From Allomesorhizobium camelthorni (lineage in GTDB: Bacteria > Pseudomonadota > Alphaproteobacteria > Rhizobiales > Rhizobiaceae): a stretch of 64,000 bases of DNA. Under the pieces are notes generated by a model that saw only the letters and a program-made list of their open reading frames with translations, had not been told where the DNA came from and ran no database searches. Made by a program: the position numbers and the translations under genes. The DNA is taken from NCBI RefSeq assembly GCF_011045125.1, contig NZ_JAAKZF010000028.1, positions 1 to 64,000 of the forward strand. The letters are read 5' to 3'. Shown piece by piece: positions 46,734 through 55,318 of this stretch. The first letter of the stretch is position 1; every line of letters starts with the position of its first letter.

Positions 46734-47033
46734 TCAGGTCGAGATGTCGTGGCGGTCGTCGCCGAGCGGCAGGTAGCGGATGGCTTTCGCCACGTCTGCG
46801 GGCGCCACGCCCGATTCGGCCGCGAAGCGGAGCAGGGTCGGCTCATGCGCCAGTATGAACTGCAGCACGCCGGCCAGGAATCCCGGCTCGCGCGCCGCGT
46901 GGCGGATCGCCTGCGCCTCGATGCCGGTGATCGCCAGGAAGCGCGGCAGAAGCTCCGGGTCGGCGGCCACGAAGCCCAGCGCCTCGATGGCGATGCTTTC
47001 GGCGTTCTCGCGCGTTGAGCGATTGTTGGCCAT
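46734..47033 (-). CDS. DUF3572 domain-containing protein
   Basis: All-helical alphaproteobacterial protein of 99 aa. The family pattern AESIAIEALGFVAADPELLPRFLAITGI at residues about 10-38 and the later LQFILAHEPTLLRFA are clear. Function is unknown. ATG 47033 is the conserved start. It is divergent from divK, with about 230 nt of intergenic DNA containing both promoters. Confidence 0.85.
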   Translation of the reverse strand: MANNRSTRENAESIAIEALGFVAADPELLPRFLAITGIEAQAIRHAAREPGFLAGVLQFILAHEPTLLRFAAESGVAPADVAKAIRYLPLGDDRHDIST

Positions 47034-47267
47034 ATCGGCTTTCGTGCGGTTAGAATGGAAACTCAACTTCGCAGTATCCGCAACCGCCCCGCCCGGCAAG
47101 GCCGCCGGCCCGCCCTGCGATCATCGACGAGAAAGTCCTGACACGTTTCCGCGTCCAGGTTTCCGTTTCGTCAATCATCTTGGGTTAGCCTTGCGGCGGG
47201 GTTTGATGCACCTTGGCGGGTGCATGGTGGTCGCGGATGCGAAAGCAGCGATCGGGACGGGAATTCT

Positions 47268-47639
47268 ATGACCAAGAAAGTGATGATCGTCGAGGACAAC
47301 GAGCTGAACATGAAGCTCTTTCGCGACCTGATAGAGGCCAGCGGCTACGAGACCGTGCGCACCCGCAACGGCCTCGAAGCGCTCGATCTCGCCCGTCTGC
47401 ACAAGCCGGACCTGATCCTGATGGACATCCAGCTGCCCGAAGTCTCCGGCCTCGAAGTGACCAAATGGCTGAAGGAGGACGACGACCTGCACACCATTCC
47501 GGTCATCGCGGTCACCGCTTTCGCCATGAAGGGCGACGAGGAGCGCATCCGCCAGGGCGGCTGCGAGGCCTATATTTCCAAGCCGATTTCGGTGCCGCGC
47601 TTCGTCGAAACGATAAAATCCTATCTGGGCGACGCCTGA
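47268..47639 (+). CDS. divK: response regulator DivK
   Basis: Single-domain receiver of 123 aa that in alphaproteobacteria links the PleC/DivJ kinases to CtrA control of the cell cycle. The phosphoacceptor is Asp53 (LILMDIQLP), with DD-type acidic residues at ED 9-10, Thr in VTAFA and Lys in ISKPIS. It begins [18 protein letters not shown]. It lies 24 nt upstream of pleD, the conserved divK-pleD arrangement. Confidence 0.95.
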   Translation: MTKKVMIVEDNELNMKLFRDLIEASGYETVRTRNGLEALDLARLHKPDLILMDIQLPEVSGLEVTKWLKEDDDLHTIPVIAVTAFAMKGDEERIRQGGCEAYISKPISVPRFVETIKSYLGDA

Positions 47640-47663
47640 TGCCCGTTCCGGAGCTTAACTAGC

Positions 47664-49037
47664 ATGACCGCCCGCATCCTTGTCGTCGACGACATTCCAG
47701 CCAATGTGAAGCTGCTCGAGGTGAGGCTTCTGGCCGAATATTTCGAGGTGCTGACCGCGACAAGCGGGCCGGACGCGATCGAAACCTGCGAGAACGGCAA
47801 GGTCGACGTCGTGCTGCTCGACGTGATGATGCCCGACATGGACGGTTTCGAGGTCTGCCGCCGGCTGAAGAACGACCCGGCCACCTCGCACATCCCGGTG
47901 GTGATGATCACCGCGCTCGACCAGGTTTCCGACCGCATCCGCGGCCTCGAAGCCGGCGCCGACGATTTCCTGACCAAGCCGGTCAACGACCTCCAGCTGA
48001 TGACCCGCGTGAAAAGCCTGGTCCGGCTGAAGGTGCTCACCGACGAATTGCGCCTGCGCGCCTCGACCACGCGCAACATCGGCATAGAGGAGCTGCTGAG
48101 CCGCAAGCCCGCCGCTGAGGAGACGCGGCCGAAGGTGCTGCTGATCGACGAGCGCCAGTCCTCCTGCGACCGCGTCAGGAAGATGCTGCGCGACAAGGCC
48201 GACCTTGATGTCGCCACCGATCCGCATGCCGGCTTCTTCCAGGCGGCGGAGGAGCCCTATGAATGCGTCATCGTCTCCACGTCGTTCGCCGATTTCGATC
48301 CGCTGCGGCTCTGCTCGCAGCTGCGCTCGCTCGATCGCACGCGCTTCCTGCCGATCATACTGCTGGCGGAAGAGGGCGAGGATGCGCGCCTGATCCGCGG
48401 CCTCGAACTCGGCATCAATGATTATCTGATCCGGCCGATCGACCAGCAGGAGCTGATCGCCAGGCTGCGCACCCAGGTCCGGCGCAAGCGCTACAACGAC
48501 CATCTGCGCGCCAGCGTCACGCAGACCATCGAGATGGCGGTAACCGACGGGTTGACCGGTTTGCACAACCGGCGCTACCTCGATAGCCATCTGCAAACGC
48601 TGTTCGACCGCGCGGTGGCGCGCCGCCGGCCGCTTTCGGTGATGATCACCGACCTCGACCGTTTCAAGCTGATCAACGATACGCACGGCCATGACGGCGG
48701 CGACGATGTGCTGCGCGAATTCGCCAGGCGCCTGCGCAAGAATGTGCGCGGCATCGATCTCGCCTGCCGTTTCGGCGGGGAGGAATTCGTCGTGGTGATG
48801 CCCGACACCGATGGCGGCGTCGCCGAAAAGGTGGCCGAGCGCATCCGCGCCGAGATCGCGCAGACGCCGTTTCCGGTCGGCAAGTCGGGCCAGACGATGG
48901 ACGTCACCGTCAGCGTCGGCGTCTCGTCCCTGAAGCGCGGAACCGACACGGTCGAGGCGCTGATGAAGCGGGCCGACCTGGCGCTCTACGAGGCCAAGAC
49001 CGGCGGCCGCAACCGGGTGGTCGCCAAGGCTGCCTGA
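47664..49037 (+). CDS. pleD: diguanylate cyclase response regulator PleD
   Basis: Makes cyclic di-GMP on phosphorylation; controls the motile-to-sessile transition in Caulobacter. The 457-aa protein has receiver 1 with phosphoacceptor Asp53 (LLDVMMPDMDG) and receiver-like adaptor 2 at about 152-275, lacking the Asp (CVIVSTSFADF). A GGDEF domain with active site GGEEF follows, preceded by the product-inhibition RxxD motif (RGID). This is exactly the PleD architecture. Confidence 0.95.
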   Translation: MTARILVVDDIPANVKLLEVRLLAEYFEVLTATSGPDAIETCENGKVDVVLLDVMMPDMDGFEVCRRLKNDPATSHIPVVMITALDQVSDRIRGLEAGADDFLTKPVNDLQLMTRVKSLVRLKVLTDELRLRASTTRNIGIEELLSRKPAAEETRPKVLLIDERQSSCDRVRKMLRDKADLDVATDPHAGFFQAAEEPYECVIVSTSFADFDPLRLCSQLRSLDRTRFLPIILLAEEGEDARLIRGLELGINDYLIRPIDQQELIARLRTQVRRKRYNDHLRASVTQTIEMAVTDGLTGLHNRRYLDSHLQTLFDRAVARRRPLSVMITDLDRFKLINDTHGHDGGDDVLREFARRLRKNVRGIDLACRFGGEEFVVVMPDTDGGVAEKVAERIRAEIAQTPFPVGKSGQTMDVTVSVGVSSLKRGTDTVEALMKRADLALYEAKTGGRNRVVAKAA

Positions 49038-49149
49038 CGCCGCCCGCCCCATGGGGTGAAGACAGGCCCCCAAAACCGGGAATTTAACCTTGTTCCAAGC
49101 GATTCGGCAGGCTTGGTTAAGAAACTATTGATTTTTAAAAGCTCTTGCG

Positions 49150-49320
49150 CAAATGTCTTCTGAAAGCGCCGGTGCGAGGGACGTTGGCGCGGCGCAAGCA
49201 GGATACCCCATGATGCTCAGGTCCGCCGCATCTCCTGGGTCCATGGGGTTGGCCGGCCGGCACTGACACATAGTGGCCTCCTCGTACCGCTGTCAGATCG
49301 CTGGCCGGCCCCCTTTTTCC
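49150..49320 (+). ncRNA. candidate structured sRNA with anti-Shine-Dalgarno loops
   Basis: Two nested hairpins follow each other between pleD and rpmG. ACCCCATG (49205-49212) pairs with CATGGGGT (49242-49249) and presents TCTCCT (49231-49236). GGCCGGCC (49251-49258) pairs with GGCCGGCC (49303-49310), with inner stem CTGACA/TGTCAG and loop CCTCCT (49277-49282). A CCCCTTTTT tail ends it. CTTGGT and TTAAAA 17 nt apart near 49112-49140 may be the promoter. Such CUCCU loops are known from several alphaproteobacterial sRNA families. The 5' end is a guess. Confidence 0.6.
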
Positions 49321-49364
49321 CAACCGACGCAAATCCAGAAGCTCGCATAGGCCGAGCAGGCAAC

Positions 49365-49389
49365 AAAAAAGCCGCCCGAAGGCGGCTTT
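49365..49389 (-). terminator. rpmG intrinsic terminator
   Basis: On the minus strand GCCGCC, a TTCG tetraloop and GGCGGC are followed by six T. It lies 23 nt after the rpmG stop. Confidence 0.92.
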
Positions 49390-49412
49390 GCGTTACCCGT
49401 GCAGGATGAAGA

Positions 49413-49580
49413 TTACTTGATCTTCGTTTCCTTGAATTCGACGTGCTTCTTGGCGACCGGATCGTACTTGCGGAAGGACAGCTTGTCCGTCTTGGTGCGG
49501 CTGTTCTTGCTGGTCACGTAGAAGAAGCCGGTATCGGCGGTCGACAGAAGCTTGATCTTGATGTTTGCGGCTTTGGCCAT
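49413..49580 (-). CDS. rpmG: 50S ribosomal protein L33
   Basis: Small basic ribosomal protein of 55 aa. The minus strand from 49580 reads [20 protein letters not shown] and on through [21 protein letters not shown] to KETKIK, which is a full L33. It lacks the CXXC zinc pairs, so it is the zinc-independent form. It is followed by a strong terminator. The pleD-sRNA-rpmG order puts the candidate sRNA convergent with it. Confidence 0.97.
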   Translation of the reverse strand: MAKAANIKIKLLSTADTGFFYVTSKNSRTKTDKLSFRKYDPVAKKHVEFKETKIK

Positions 49581-49724
49581 GATTTTCGTCCGTTAATGTG
49601 TCTGGAGTTCGAGCCGGCGGAACACGGGCGATCACCCGGACGCGGAAAACTTGGCGCGACACATAAAGAACGTTGCCGGAATGTCAAGTCCGTGTCCGGG
49701 TTCAGGACATATGAGACGGCGGCA

Positions 49725-49745
49725 GTAGTGTCTCAGCCTGAATTT
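49725..49745 (+). repeat. left inverted repeat flanking methyltransferase
   Basis: A 21-base element with core GTAGTGTCTCAG and ending TGAATTT. Its reverse complement recurs at 50465-50485 with only two mismatches. The two copies bracket the methyltransferase gene with 80 and 29 bases to spare. Confidence 0.75.
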
Positions 49746-49824
49746 CGGCGGCTGGTGGTGAGCCGACGTAGCCTATAGGACCGGTTGTCTGCTAGATGTC
49801 GGCCTGCCCAGACGATCAAGAGAG

Positions 49825-50436
49825 ATGCAATTGGATACCGCACGAGACAGCGCAACGCTGGATTTCTACTCCGCATCGGCCCCGGTGTATGTAGCGAGCG
49901 GGATCGGGAGGGTCAGCAGGCATCTTGCCTCCTTTCTCGATCTGCTCCCGCCGGAAGCGCGCATTTTGGAGCTTGGGTGCGGCGGAGGGCGAGATGCCGA
50001 AGCAATGATCGCCGCAGGGTTCGAGGTCGATCCAACGGACGGTACGCCTGAAATCGCCCGAAAGGCCGAGGAATGTCTTGGCCGAAACGTCCGCGTTATG
50101 CGCTTTGATGAACTTGATGCCGTTGAGGTTTATGACGCCGTTTGGGCGAGTGCGAGCCTGCTGCACGTGCCCCGAGAGGCCCTGCCGCAAATACTCGCGC
50201 TTGTCTTCAAGGCGTTGAAACCCGGCGGCCTACACTTCGCCAGTTACAAGGGTGGGGGCACAGAAGGGCGCGACCGTTACGGTCGTTACTTCAACTATCT
50301 CTCGCGAGAGGACGTCACCGAAGCATATCGCTGCTCCGGTCCATGGGAAATCGTGTCAGTCACCGAGCATCTGGGAGGCGGCTATGATGGTCAGCAAGGG
50401 CCTTGGGTTGCCATTACAGTGCGGAAGCCTGAATAG
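49825..50436 (+). CDS. class I SAM-dependent methyltransferase
   Basis: The 203-aa protein has the Rossmann methyltransferase signature: motif I ILELGCGGGRDAEAM at about residues 47-61, an acidic residue after the second strand (EVDPTDGTPE), and YDAVWASASLLHVPREALPQIL. A KALKPGGLHFASYK segment follows. It resembles the tellurite-resistance/general methyltransferase group. The substrate is unknown. It sits alone between rpmG and the MFS gene, bracketed by 21-bp inverted repeats, which suggests insertion as a cassette. Confidence 0.85.
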   Translation: MQLDTARDSATLDFYSASAPVYVASGIGRVSRHLASFLDLLPPEARILELGCGGGRDAEAMIAAGFEVDPTDGTPEIARKAEECLGRNVRVMRFDELDAVEVYDAVWASASLLHVPREALPQILALVFKALKPGGLHFASYKGGGTEGRDRYGRYFNYLSREDVTEAYRCSGPWEIVSVTEHLGGGYDGQQGPWVAITVRKPE

Positions 50437-50464
50437 GCGAGGTTGGCTTAGGGGTCGTGAGCCA

Positions 50465-50485
50465 AAATTCAAACTGAGACACTAC
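50465..50485 (-). repeat. right inverted repeat flanking methyltransferase
   Basis: Inverted partner of 49725-49745, matching at 19 of 21 bases. It begins 28 bases after the methyltransferase stop codon. Confidence 0.75.
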
Positions 50486-50529
50486 CCCGGCGGCCGTCGA
50501 GCGGGTTCGCAAACACCGTTTGATCCGCG

Positions 50530-51711
50530 CTATCGCCGGCTCGCGGCGATGCGGTTGACGGCCAGAACAATGTAGGCCGCGAAGAACAGCGCCAGCGACC
50601 AGCCGAAGCCGTCGGTTCCTATGAGATCCATACCGATGCCGATCGCCTGCGGGCCGAGCACCATCCCGAGCCCGTAGCACAGCACGAAGGCTGCATTGGC
50701 ATTGGCAAGGTCATGGCCGGAAAGCCGTGAGCCGAGATGCGCCAGCCCGATCGTGTAGAGCGCCGCAACCACGCCGCCCCAGACGAAGAGCAGCGCCGCC
50801 ATCAGGTGCCAGTTGCCGGATACGAGCGGTAGCACGATCATGCCAGCAAGCCCCACCGTCGCGCAGGCGAGCAGGAGGTGCCGGCGGTCGCGAATGCGAT
50901 CGCTGACCATGCCGAGCGGAATCTGCATGACGACGTTGCCGAGCCCGATCATGGTGAGGAGCAGCGCAGCGTCCCCTTCCGAATAGCCGATGCGGCTGCC
51001 ATAGACCGGAAACAGCGCGAAGCCGCCGGTCTCCACAGCGCCGAAGACCAGCACCGCGGCCGTCGCTGTCGGCACCAGCCAGATATAGCGGAAGAAGTCG
51101 CGCGACCCGTCGCCGTCGACGATGATCTTCGGGCTTTCGCGCCACGCAGCCAGCACCGGAATTGTGGCCAGCATGACCAGCACGAAGACTGCGCCGAAAG
51201 GAAGAAAGCCGCTGCTGCCCATCTGCGAGAACAGCCAGGGTCCGGCCGCGAAGCCCAGCGACAGCACGGTCGCATAGATGCCGAGCACGAAGCCGCGCTT
51301 TTCGGGCGGCGCCGAGGTGCTGATCCAGAATTCGGACAGGATGAAAAGCACGGTCAGCGCGATGTGCAGGACCACGCGCAGCGGAAACCACATCCAGAAG
51401 GCGGTGGCGAAATAGAAGCCGACAAAGGCGAGCGCGCCGGCGACGATCATTGCCAGCATCGTCCAGACGACGCCGAAGCGCACCGCGAGCGGGGTCGCGA
51501 GCGGCGCCGCCGCGATCGAGGCGAGACCGGCGATAGCGGTGTTGAGGCCGATCATGCTGGCCGAGTGGCCGCGCGTCTCCAGGATGATGCTGAGCAGCGG
51601 CATGCCGAGCCCGATGGCGATGCCGACAACGCTGATCGAGGCGATGGCGGCCGAGATCGACAGCCAGCGCATGCGCACGGCTTCGGCTTGCGGTTGAATG
51701 GTCTCGGACAT
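50530..51711 (-). CDS. MFS transporter
   Basis: The 393-aa inner-membrane protein has about twelve hydrophobic helices in two six-helix halves. A conserved loop between helices 2 and 3 (PLATPLAVRFGVVWTML) and a related segment between helices 8 and 9 (GMVSDRIRDRRHLL) fit the major facilitator signature. It resembles the YcaD/YfkF-like efflux-type branch. The substrate is unknown. It starts 15 nt after the Nudix gene stop on the same strand. Confidence 0.88.
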   Translation of the reverse strand: MSETIQPQAEAVRMRWLSISAAIASISVVGIAIGLGMPLLSIILETRGHSASMIGLNTAIAGLASIAAAPLATPLAVRFGVVWTMLAMIVAGALAFVGFYFATAFWMWFPLRVVLHIALTVLFILSEFWISTSAPPEKRGFVLGIYATVLSLGFAAGPWLFSQMGSSGFLPFGAVFVLVMLATIPVLAAWRESPKIIVDGDGSRDFFRYIWLVPTATAAVLVFGAVETGGFALFPVYGSRIGYSEGDAALLLTMIGLGNVVMQIPLGMVSDRIRDRRHLLLACATVGLAGMIVLPLVSGNWHLMAALLFVWGGVVAALYTIGLAHLGSRLSGHDLANANAAFVLCYGLGMVLGPQAIGIGMDLIGTDGFGWSLALFFAAYIVLAVNRIAASRR

Positions 51712-51726
51712 TGTTGGCCGGGAAAG

Positions 51727-52467
51727 CTAGAGGACGTCGCGGACGAAGCGGTTGCGGATCATGCGGTAGAACGGCACCGCGCCGCCCGGCCTCAGCAGCG
51801 GGTCCTCCGCCAGCCGCTTTTCCAGTTCGTCCAGCACCGTCCTTGTAATCGTCGGAACGTCCGCCTCTTTGGCTTCGCCAAGCGGCAGCCAGACAAGTTC
51901 CTCGAGTTCGTTGGTCGGCCCGCCATCGGCGAGTTCGACGGCCACGTCGCTTCGCCATGCCGCCAGGAAGCGCGTGTCGAAGCGGCGCACCCGTCCGGGC
52001 GGGGTGATCGCGCGGGCGACGAAGCGCAGAACTTCAAGCGAAGGCTGCACGCCTTGATCGACAAAGCCCTGCCAGTCGGATTTGGCTGTCGCGAACGGCC
52101 CCTTGCGGCCGATCAGCAGGCCTGCCTCCTCATAGGTTTCGCGTATCGCCGACATGGCGATGGCGCGAGCGCGGGCAGGGCTGGTGCGCCCCGGCGCCCC
52201 GGCCAGCTTGGCTTCCTCGTCGGGATGAAGGTTTTCGGCGACAGGCACGCGGCTGTCGGCCGGGTCGGTGCGGCCGCCTGGAAAGACGAATTTTCCGGGC
52301 ATGAAGGCGTGGCGCGAATGGCGGCGGCCCATCAGCACCCGGATTTCGCCGCCCTCTTTGTCGAGCAGGATGAGGGTCGCCGCGTCGCGCGGCCGCAACG
52401 GTCCAGGCCCGAGCGCGAAATCGCGCGATTCGGCCTTGTCGACCTGTTTTCTGGTCATGCCGTCCAT
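51727..52467 (-). CDS. Nudix hydrolase family protein
   Basis: The 246-aa protein carries a recognisable Nudix fold. The box is degenerate on its first part: the glycine and first glutamate are displaced by an insertion after FVFPGGRTDPAD. The core AIRETYEEAGLLIG supplies the REtxEEaGL metal-binding residues. This long-insert form resembles the CoA pyrophosphatase-like/NUDT19 group. It lies between the MFS transporter and the DUF983 gene on the same strand. Confidence 0.85.
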   Translation of the reverse strand: MDGMTRKQVDKAESRDFALGPGPLRPRDAATLILLDKEGGEIRVLMGRRHSRHAFMPGKFVFPGGRTDPADSRVPVAENLHPDEEAKLAGAPGRTSPARARAIAMSAIRETYEEAGLLIGRKGPFATAKSDWQGFVDQGVQPSLEVLRFVARAITPPGRVRRFDTRFLAAWRSDVAVELADGGPTNELEELVWLPLGEAKEADVPTITRTVLDELEKRLAEDPLLRPGGAVPFYRMIRNRFVRDVL

Positions 52468-52547
52468 GCAAAGTTCCTACCGTGCCGCCCGCCGGAACGG
52501 AATTGTCCCACCCGATTGACTGTTGTTCCAGCGCCAGGCTGGAAGGT

Positions 52548-52985
52548 TCACATCTCGGGATGCGTTTCGATGCGATCCTCTTCGCCGCCGAAACCGTGCA
52601 TGTAGTATGCCCATTGCAGGCCGATGACAGCGCCCTTGATCGGTCGCAGCAGCGCCAGCGCTGAAATGATGGTCAGCGGCACCCATATGGCGAGATGCTG
52701 CCAGGTCGAAAGCGTGCTGGTCGCTTCGACGCTCATGAACGCGCCGATGACGATGTGGCCGACGATGACGACGACCAGATAGGCGGGCAGATCGTCGGCG
52801 CGGTGGTGATGCATCTCCTCGCCGCAATGCTCGCAGCGCTCCACGGTCGTCAGGAACGACGAGAACAGCTTTCCTTCGCCGCAATGCGGGCAACGCCCGA
52901 GAAAGCCGCGCTTCATGGCTTCCCACAGCGGCCGCACGGGGCGGCCAGTATGGTGCACGCCGCCAAAAGCCTGTTGTTCCATCAT
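52548..52985 (-). CDS. DUF983 domain-containing membrane protein
   Basis: The 145-aa product has an N-terminal zinc-ribbon-like region with two CxxC pairs (RCPHCGEGKLF and RCEHCGEEMH), then two transmembrane helices (LPAYLVVVIVGHIVIGAF and LAIWVPLTIISALALL). This is the DUF983 pattern of alphaproteobacteria; function is unknown. The start overlaps the rnr stop by 4 nt, so it is probably co-translated with ribonuclease R. Confidence 0.88.
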   Translation of the reverse strand: MMEQQAFGGVHHTGRPVRPLWEAMKRGFLGRCPHCGEGKLFSSFLTTVERCEHCGEEMHHHRADDLPAYLVVVIVGHIVIGAFMSVEATSTLSTWQHLAIWVPLTIISALALLRPIKGAVIGLQWAYYMHGFGGEEDRIETHPEM

Positions 52986-55312
52986 CGTCTCCTGTTGGAG
53001 CCTCCGCGCGGTTGCGATGCGCGGGCCCGCGATCTCTGGCCCTTCGCCTTGTGAAACGACCGCTTCGACCCGGGCAGGGGTTTTGGATCGGTCAGCATCT
53101 CAAAGCGCATGGCTCCTGCCAGCGGCGCGACCTCGACCAGGCGAACCTCGACTCGATCTGCAAGCTGAAAGCCCTTGCCCGTGCGCTCGCCGAAGAGCGA
53201 ACGGGCGGCTTCGTCGAACATATAGTAGTCGCCTTCGAGAGATGACACAGGAATAAAGCCGTCAGCGCCGTACTGCGGCAATTGGACAAACAGCCCAGCC
53301 CTGGTGACGCCGGAAACGCGGGCGTCGAACGTGTCGTTGAGCCGCTCGGCGAGATAGGCGGCGATCAGCCGGTCGACCGTGTCGCGCTCGGCGGCCATGG
53401 CGCGGCGCTCGGTCGCCGAGATCAGCGCCGAAATATCCTCCAGCCGCTCTTCCTCGCTTCGCGTCAGCCCGTCCTTGCCGAGCCCGAGCGCACCGATCAG
53501 CGCACGATGCACGATCAGATCCGAATAGCGGCGGATCGGCGAGGTGAAATGCGCGTAGCGCCGCAGGTTGAGGCCGAAATGGCCGAGGTTTTCCGGCGAA
53601 TAGATCGCTTGGCTTTGCGAGCGCAGCACCACCTCGTTGACCAGGGCTTCATTGTCCTCGCCGCGCACGCGCTCGAGAATGCCGTTGAACTGGGCGGGCC
53701 GCATCTGCGCGCCGCGCGCCAGCGACAGCCCTATCGTCGCCAGGAATTCGCGCAGCGATTCCTGCTTGGCCAGCGACGGTGCATCATGGACGCGGTAGAC
53801 CAGCAACTGCTTCTTGGCCTCCAGCGTCTCGGCTGCCGCGACATTGGCCTGGATCATGAACTCTTCGATGAGCTTATGGGCGTCGAGCCGGTCGGGCACG
53901 ATGACGCGGTCGACCGTGCCGTCGGGCTTGAGCAGGATCTTTCGCTCGGGCAGGTCGAGTTCCAGCGGCTGGCGGGCGTTGCGGCCGCGCTTCAGAACCT
54001 CATAGGCCGCCCAGAGCGGCTTCAGAATGGTTTCGAGGATAGGGCCGGTCGTCTCGTCCGGCGCGCCGTCGATCGCGGCCTGCGCCTGTCGGTAGGCGAG
54101 CCGCGCCGCCGAGCGCATCATGATGCGATGGAAGGAGTGGCGGATCTTGCGGCCGTCGGCGGCAAAAACCATTCGCACCGCGAGCGCCGGCCGGTCGACC
54201 TTTTCCTTGAGCGAGCAGAGGTCGTTGGAGATGCGCTCCGGCAGCATCGGCACGACACGGTCCGGAAAATACACCGAATTGCCGCGCTTCAGCGCCTCGC
54301 GGTCGATTGCCGTGCCCGAGCGCACATAGGCGGCGACATCGGCAATCGCCACGGTCGCCACCACGCCGCCGGGGTTTTTCTGGTCGCTGTCCGGCTCGGC
54401 GAACACCGCGTCGTCGTGATCCTTGGCGTCCGCCGGATCGATGGTGATTAGCGGCAGGTCGCGCCAATCCTCGCGGCCTTCGAGACTGGCCGGCTTCGCC
54501 GCCTCGGCTTCGGAGATCACGTCCTTCGGGAAGATATGTGGGATTTCGTGGGCATGGATTGCGATCATCGAGACCGCCTTCTCGCTGGTCAGCGAGCCGA
54601 CCACCGTCAGCACCTTGGCGCGTGGCAGGCCGTAGCGGCCGGCGCGCACCGGCTCGGCCTCGACCAGATCTCCTGGCTTGGCGTCGTTCAAAAATTCCGC
54701 CTCGACCACCAGTTCGGCCTGCCGCCGTTCCACCGGTTCGATGCGGAACGTCCCGTCATGCCCGACCCGCAGCACACCCAGCACCGCCTCGCGCTGCCGG
54801 TCGAATACCTTCATCACCCGCGCCGTATAGGCCGGGCCGGTCGGGTCGTTGGTCGGGAACGTCTTGGCGAGAACGCGGTCGCCGACACCAGGCGCCGGTC
54901 CGCTTGCGTCGCGGCGCAGCTTGATCGACACGATCGGATTGAACTCGTCGTCCTCGGTCGAGCGCTCTGCCGGCCGCGCCAGAAGCCCGCCTTCGGCATC
55001 GCGCGAAAAGATGTCGAGCACCACCACATGGGGCAGGGCGCCGCGGCGGATCAGCCGCTTGCGGTCCTTGGTCAGAAGTCCCTCATCCTGCAGGTCGCGC
55101 AGCAGGTCCTTCAGCCACAGGCGGTCCTCGCCCTTCAGCGAATACGCCTTGGCAATGTCGCGCTTGCCGCTCTTTTCGGGATTGGATGCGATATAGCGTA
55201 GGATGTCGTCGCGCGACGGGCGGAAATCGCGGGCAGCGCTTCCGGAGGCAGGCGTGTCGGAGGAGCGGGTTTTCCCGCCGCTGCCCTTGCTTCCGGAAAT
55301 GCTTCTCGCCAA
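52982..55312 (-). CDS. rnr: ribonuclease R
   Basis: 3'-5' exoribonuclease of the RNB family that degrades structured RNA, 776 aa. It has a basic N-terminal extension, cold-shock-like domains, and the RNB catalytic aspartates in TIDPADAKDHDDAVFAE. VHDAPS and HFTSPIRRYSDLIVHRALIG follow, then a C-terminal S1 domain (FDARVSGVTRAGLFVQLP) and a basic tail. It lies 6 nt downstream of topA, so they share a transcript. Confidence 0.95.
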   Translation of the reverse strand: MARSISGSKGSGGKTRSSDTPASGSAARDFRPSRDDILRYIASNPEKSGKRDIAKAYSLKGEDRLWLKDLLRDLQDEGLLTKDRKRLIRRGALPHVVVLDIFSRDAEGGLLARPAERSTEDDEFNPIVSIKLRRDASGPAPGVGDRVLAKTFPTNDPTGPAYTARVMKVFDRQREAVLGVLRVGHDGTFRIEPVERRQAELVVEAEFLNDAKPGDLVEAEPVRAGRYGLPRAKVLTVVGSLTSEKAVSMIAIHAHEIPHIFPKDVISEAEAAKPASLEGREDWRDLPLITIDPADAKDHDDAVFAEPDSDQKNPGGVVATVAIADVAAYVRSGTAIDREALKRGNSVYFPDRVVPMLPERISNDLCSLKEKVDRPALAVRMVFAADGRKIRHSFHRIMMRSAARLAYRQAQAAIDGAPDETTGPILETILKPLWAAYEVLKRGRNARQPLELDLPERKILLKPDGTVDRVIVPDRLDAHKLIEEFMIQANVAAAETLEAKKQLLVYRVHDAPSLAKQESLREFLATIGLSLARGAQMRPAQFNGILERVRGEDNEALVNEVVLRSQSQAIYSPENLGHFGLNLRRYAHFTSPIRRYSDLIVHRALIGALGLGKDGLTRSEEERLEDISALISATERRAMAAERDTVDRLIAAYLAERLNDTFDARVSGVTRAGLFVQLPQYGADGFIPVSSLEGDYYMFDEAARSLFGERTGKGFQLADRVEVRLVEVAPLAGAMRFEMLTDPKPLPGSKRSFHKAKGQRSRARASQPRGGSNRRR

Positions 55313-55318
55313 TTCGTC

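Noticed and set aside
49393-49662. 89-codon minus-strand frame over rpmG
   Set aside because: The real L33 is in a neighbouring frame at 49413-49580.
51869-52057. Serine/arginine-rich small frame inside the Nudix gene region
   Set aside because: It is an antisense shadow with no start signal.
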